Positions 6,681 to 9,530 of a stretch of 9,530 nucleotides of DNA are shown in pieces. The notes beneath the pieces are model-generated. The model was not told the DNA's origin and made no database searches. It saw only the letters and a program-made list of their open reading frames with translations. This DNA is from Methanomicrobia archaeon (GTDB taxonomy: Archaea; Halobacteriota; Syntropharchaeia; Alkanophagales; Methanospirareceae). Within the stretch, counting starts at the first letter, position 1. The number at the start of each line of letters is the position of its first letter. The DNA lies in contig JAFGKP010000014.1 of NCBI GenBank assembly GCA_016928455.1, positions 1 through 9,530 on the forward strand. Direction: 5' to 3'. The position numbers and the translations under genes were made by a program.

Positions 6681-7952
6681 ATGGCGCTCGAGATAAAGGA
6701 CGTGGATGCGTACTACGGGAGCAAGAAGGTGCTTGAGGGTGTAGACTTCACGGCACCAACGGGCGAGCTACTGGGCATCATCGGGCCGAACGGCTCGGGC
6801 AAGACCACACTCTTACGTACCATTGCGCGCATCTTGAAACCGCGGACGGGCACAATCCTCCTGGACGGTACGGCGGTGGTGCAGATGAAGGATAAGGAGT
6901 TCTCGCAGCGCTTCGCCGCGGTACCACAGGATACCAGCATTCAGTTCGAGTTCTCCGCGCTCGACGTTGTGCTCATGGGCCGTAACCCGCATCTGGGCCG
7001 GCTGGAGCTGGAGAGCGAGCGGGACATCGAGATTGCACGACGGAGCATGGAGCTGACCAATTGCTGGCCGCTGGCCGAACGACCGGTGACGGAATTGAGC
7101 GGTGGCGAGCGGCAGCTGGTGATCATCGCGCGTGCGCTGACACAGGAGCCAAAAGTACTCCTTCTCGACGAGCCGACTTCACACCTCGATATCAATTTCC
7201 AGATCGCGATCATGGAGTTGCTCAAGCGGTTAACCACGCAGGAAGGGTTGATCGTCGTTGCAGTCATCCATGACCTCAATTTGGCTGCGCAGTACTGTGA
7301 TCGGCTCGTGTTACTCCGCAGTGGAAAGATCATCGCGATGGGCGCACCTCACACGGTCTTAACGGCAGCGAATATCAAGACTGCTTTCGGTGCCAATGTG
7401 CTCGTGAAACGCCATGCAGTCACGAACCAGTGCTATGTCTCACCTGTGCCCCTGTCGATAAGCGGGCAGACCGAAGCAGCACGCGAAGGCCACAGTGGGA
7501 AGACCATCCATCTCATCTGCGGTGGCGGTTCGGGCACAGCGCTGATGCACCTGCTCACGGAGAAGGGGTACACCGTGACCGCCGGTGTGCTCAACCTCCT
7601 GGACAGCGATCACGAGGTGGCGCAGCTCTTGCAGATACCGGTAACCACCGAAGCGCCGTTCTCGCCAATCACCGAGACCGCGTTTCAGGCACAGCTTGAC
7701 CAGATCGGGCATACGGACACCGTTGTACTCTGCACTATCCCCGTCGGGTTCGGAAACCTGAAGAACGTCGAAGCGGCGGAAGTGGCCCTGTCCCGGCTGG
7801 GTAAGCGCGTGATCATCGTCGAGAGCGATCCGATAGCGAAGCGGGATTTCACCGGCGGTGAGGCCACCAAACGGGTAAACGCGCTGAAAAGGAACGGTGC
7901 AATCGTCGTTTCGAGCCCCGAAGCAGTGCTTGAGGTGCTGGCCACGGTCTAG
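6681..7952 (+). CDS. BtuD/FecE-type ABC transporter ATPase with extra C-terminal Rossmann-like domain
   Basis: This is the ATP-hydrolysing subunit of an importer of the cobalamin/iron-siderophore type (COG1120), expected at the inner face of the membrane with two FecCD-like permeases. The motifs are complete: Walker A GPNGSGKT at 35-42, Q-loop Gln83, signature LSGGERQ at 139-145, Walker B VLLLDEP at 159-165, D-loop SHLD at 167-170 and switch His197. The usual ATPase ends near 255. Here about 165 further residues follow, with a glycine-rich turn (ICGGGSG at 279-285) and alternating strands and helices (VTAGVLNLLDSD, VVLCTIPVGFGNL, RVIIVESDP). Haloarchaeal BtuD and some methanogen homologues have a similar extension, so a corrinoid substrate is plausible. 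GGGGA lies 7 nt before the ATG. No permease or binding protein is in the window, so substrate is not settled. Confidence 0.9.
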   Translation: MALEIKDVDAYYGSKKVLEGVDFTAPTGELLGIIGPNGSGKTTLLRTIARILKPRTGTILLDGTAVVQMKDKEFSQRFAAVPQDTSIQFEFSALDVVLMGRNPHLGRLELESERDIEIARRSMELTNCWPLAERPVTELSGGERQLVIIARALTQEPKVLLLDEPTSHLDINFQIAIMELLKRLTTQEGLIVVAVIHDLNLAAQYCDRLVLLRSGKIIAMGAPHTVLTAANIKTAFGANVLVKRHAVTNQCYVSPVPLSISGQTEAAREGHSGKTIHLICGGGSGTALMHLLTEKGYTVTAGVLNLLDSDHEVAQLLQIPVTTEAPFSPITETAFQAQLDQIGHTDTVVLCTIPVGFGNLKNVEAAEVALSRLGKRVIIVESDPIAKRDFTGGEATKRVNALKRNGAIVVSSPEAVLEVLATV

Positions 7953-8070
7953 CGGATGGTAGCGAAATCGACGGTTTGTGCCGCAGTATGCCTTGTTCAC
8001 CCGTAATCAGATTCTGCAGTGCTCTGGTGACGGTAAAATCTCAGAGCGTCATTCGTTACCGCTTAGGTTC

Positions 8071-9045
8071 TCACCCCGTCAGTTGCTCGAAGACCAGGAT
8101 CGCCGTGATCAGATCCTGGAACGCCACGCCGGTTGATTTGAAGAAGGTAACATCCTTTGCACTCGTCCGTCCCGCCTGTTTCTGAAGCAGAACGTCACCC
8201 AGTGGTATCAGATCCTGCTCGGTAATGATCTCCTGCTTCAGTCCCTGATAGACCTCGCCCGAATGGATGCACTGCGCTAAATCGTCCACAATGATCCGCG
8301 CGTGCCGCAGCACGTCCGGAGCGAACTCGATCTTGCTCTTCGCGTCTGCTCCGACCCCGTTAAGGTGCATACCAGGGCGTAGCTGTTCGGGGAAAACGAA
8401 CGGCTCGGTCGCTGGCGTCACGGTCGTCAGGATATCCGCATCCACCGCCGCGTCCAGATCAACAACGGCGATCTCGACCCCCAAATCATGCTCGTACCGC
8501 TCTTTGAACGCCTGTGCTCGTTCCGGAACAAGATCGACCAGCTTGATTCGCTCGATTGACGGCCGTACCGTGAGGATAGCCTTTGCTTGATAATACGATT
8601 GCTTGCCTGCACCTATGAGTCCGAGCGTCTCACAGTCTCTGCGCGCCAGCTCGTCCGTCGCCACGCCCGTGGCCGCGCCGGTGCGAAACGCGGTCATCTC
8701 CTCAGCCTGCATAATCGCGAGCAACTGCTGCGTCTCCGCATCACGGAGCAGATATTCGCCCAGGACTGTTGGGATACCGATCTTCTTGTTCGCCGGTGCG
8801 ACACAGACGATCTTCACACCGCAGTATCGGGGGTTGTATTTCGGTAAATACGAGGGCATACACCGCATGTCCGAGACGGCGGTGTTCACATAGACCTTCG
8901 GCGGTGTGATGCTGTAGCCCAGCGAGCTCTGCTCGAAGCCCTTCTGTATCTCCGCAATGAAGTCACGCCAGCCGATCGCTTCGATTGCAGCTTTCAGCTC
9001 AGCGTTCGTTACCAGGACCGCATCCAGATCTTCTATTCGCTTCAT
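8071..9045 (-). CDS. Ornithine cyclodeaminase / alanine dehydrogenase family protein
   Basis: Members of this NAD(P)-dependent family (COG2423, mu-crystallin fold) interconvert amino acids and imino or keto acids, for example alanine/pyruvate or ornithine to proline. With the ATG at 9045 the product is 324 residues, close to the Archaeoglobus alanine dehydrogenase (about 322). Visible marks are RCMPSYLP at 61-68, probable active-site Lys78, RTGAATGVAT at 121-130, dinucleotide-binding GLIGAGKQS at 142-150, Asp234 in GVGADAKSK, and STGVAFQD at 304-311. The usual PGK after the GAD motif is replaced by AKSK. A frame upstream to 9168 adds 41 residues, but these are not family-like, and a TATA box lies about 30 nt before 9045, so the shorter form is preferred. 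It converges on the ABC gene with a 118-nt gap. Whether it is an alanine dehydrogenase, an ornithine cyclodeaminase or an imine reductase cannot be settled. Confidence 0.88.
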   Translation of the reverse strand: MKRIEDLDAVLVTNAELKAAIEAIGWRDFIAEIQKGFEQSSLGYSITPPKVYVNTAVSDMRCMPSYLPKYNPRYCGVKIVCVAPANKKIGIPTVLGEYLLRDAETQQLLAIMQAEEMTAFRTGAATGVATDELARRDCETLGLIGAGKQSYYQAKAILTVRPSIERIKLVDLVPERAQAFKERYEHDLGVEIAVVDLDAAVDADILTTVTPATEPFVFPEQLRPGMHLNGVGADAKSKIEFAPDVLRHARIIVDDLAQCIHSGEVYQGLKQEIITEQDLIPLGDVLLQKQAGRTSAKDVTFFKSTGVAFQDLITAILVFEQLTG

Positions 9046-9072
9046 GATCGTACGTTGGTTGGTTTCCGTGGT

Positions 9073-9079
9073 TATAAAA
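9073..9079 (-). promoter_or_regulatory. TATA box for the cyclodeaminase/alanine dehydrogenase gene
   Basis: The minus strand reads CTTTTATAAC here (plus-strand gttataaaag, 9071-9080), a near-consensus archaeal TATA box. It is centred about 31 nt before the ATG at 9045, so transcription would start only about 5-9 nt ahead of it. This supports 9045 as the true start and rules against 9168, which would lie upstream of the promoter. Confidence 0.6.
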
Positions 9080-9150
9080 GCATTCGGTCGCCCGGAATGT
9101 AGCTTGATATATGGTGCAGCGACCGCAAAATCGTTTTTTTCGATAATTAT

Positions 9151-9156
9151 TATATT
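9151..9156 (+). promoter_or_regulatory. TATA box for the secreted-protein gene
   Basis: TATATT sits in an AT-rich run (9143-9156, ataattattatatt) about 33-38 nt before the ATG at 9189. The predicted transcription start, about 9175-9180, leaves a short leader that may include the Shine-Dalgarno-like AAGGTG at 9177-9182, 6 nt before the ATG. Just upstream is ATCG-T7-CGAT (9130-9144), a short inverted repeat around a T run. Confidence 0.5.
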
Positions 9157-9188
9157 GCACTTCGGCAAAGTAGAATAAGGTGCAGAAG

Positions 9189-9530
9189 ATGGAGCAGAAT
9201 AGGAGTGCGTGGAAGATTTTCGCAGGAGTGTTCCTGGTGATTCTGGTAGTTAGCGTCCTGAGTGGCGCTATTTCTGCCTCGGATAATCGCTCGATTGTTT
9301 TGAATGGTGTAGAGGATGCGGGATTTACTGCAGAACTCGGGGCTGCGGAGGTGGCTCAGGTCGCAAAGTCGCCGCATGCCGCACTGTCCCAGGCACCGCC
9401 GCTCGGGTCATATTCGCATAATAGCGACCTGCTCCAGATCACCGTAGGCGAACAGAGCAGCTCCGGCTGGAATTTCCAGTACGATCCCGTGAATGATCCC
9501 GGGAACTTCATCCGCAGCGTGTATAGTGAG
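9189..9530 (+). CDS. Secreted or membrane-anchored protein, N-terminal part, cut by the window edge
   Basis: The frame opens with ATG at 9189, preceded by AAGGTG at 6 nt spacing and a TATA box, and stays open for 114 codons to the right edge. The N-terminus is a classical Sec signal or anchor: a short basic segment (MEQNRSAWK), a hydrophobic stretch at about 10-26 (IFAGVFLVILVVSVLSG), then small residues AISAS with likely cleavage near residue 30. The rest is rich in Ser, Ala, Gln, Asn and Asp, as in archaeal extracellular proteins. It has no cysteine lipobox and no recognisable domain in the visible part (…TVGEQSSSGWNFQYDPV…). It is divergent from the dehydrogenase gene, with 143 nt between starts. 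It could be the substrate-binding protein or another surface protein, but nothing visible decides this. Confidence 0.75.
   Translation, partial: MEQNRSAWKIFAGVFLVILVVSVLSGAISASDNRSIVLNGVEDAGFTAELGAAEVAQVAKSPHAALSQAPPLGSYSHNSDLLQITVGEQSSSGWNFQYDPVNDPGNFIRSVYSE

Noticed and set aside
7061..8000. Several long open frames on both strands inside the ABC ATPase gene
   Set aside because: They are shadows of a strongly coding, moderately GC-rich gene whose own frame has every ABC motif; none has a recognisable domain or promoter.
8031..8061. Inverted repeat CGGTAA/TTACCG between the ABC gene and the convergent dehydrogenase gene, as a terminator
   Set aside because: The stem is only 6 bp with a 19-nt loop and no T-run follows on either strand; too weak to call. 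The rest of the 118-nt gap shows nothing else.

Overview
The window looks like chromosomal core-genome DNA from a euryarchaeon with tetrahydromethanopterin/methanofuran-linked C1 metabolism, such as a methanogen, a methanotrophic or alkanotrophic relative (an ANME-1/Methanophagales-like lineage is my guess), or an Archaeoglobus-like organism. Three things point there: an archaeosine synthase gene, an mfnF-type methanofuran biosynthesis gene, and archaeal promoters (TATA boxes about 25-30 nt before very short or absent leaders). The exact lineage cannot be fixed from this sequence alone.

Layout, left to right. (1) The 3' end of an unidentified plus-strand gene overlaps the start of arcS by 4 nt. 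arcS is full length and acts in tRNA archaeosine modification. (2) A 123-codon acidic helical protein of unknown function follows, with its own TATA box. (3) A three-gene minus-strand operon is read 5850 to 2434: a radical SAM protein with a C-terminal helix-hairpin-helix (COG1031-like, unknown function), then mfnF, then coaE. It ends 14 nt from the stop of the small plus-strand gene. (4) A short AT-rich divergent promoter separates this operon from a plus-strand pair, grpE and a BtuD/FecE-type ABC ATPase that carries an extra Rossmann-like C-terminal domain. (5) A minus-strand gene of the ornithine cyclodeaminase/alanine dehydrogenase family converges on the ABC gene. (6) Its upstream region also holds a promoter for a secreted protein that runs off the right edge.

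The genes serve housekeeping or central metabolic roles: tRNA modification, C1-carrier coenzyme synthesis, CoA synthesis, protein folding, corrinoid or iron uptake, and amino-acid or imine redox chemistry. Only mfnF and coaE share a clear theme (coenzyme biosynthesis), which makes the unknown radical SAM gene ahead of them the most interesting functional lead. I see no CRISPR array, transposase, integrase, tRNA, rRNA or defence system, and no intergenic stretch longer than about 145 bases. I did not find a convincing new multi-gene system. The points worth checking are the CX7CX2C radical SAM protein, the bacterial-type dephospho-CoA kinase in an archaeon, grpE without dnaK/dnaJ, the fused ABC ATPase without a permease, and the unknown small and secreted proteins.
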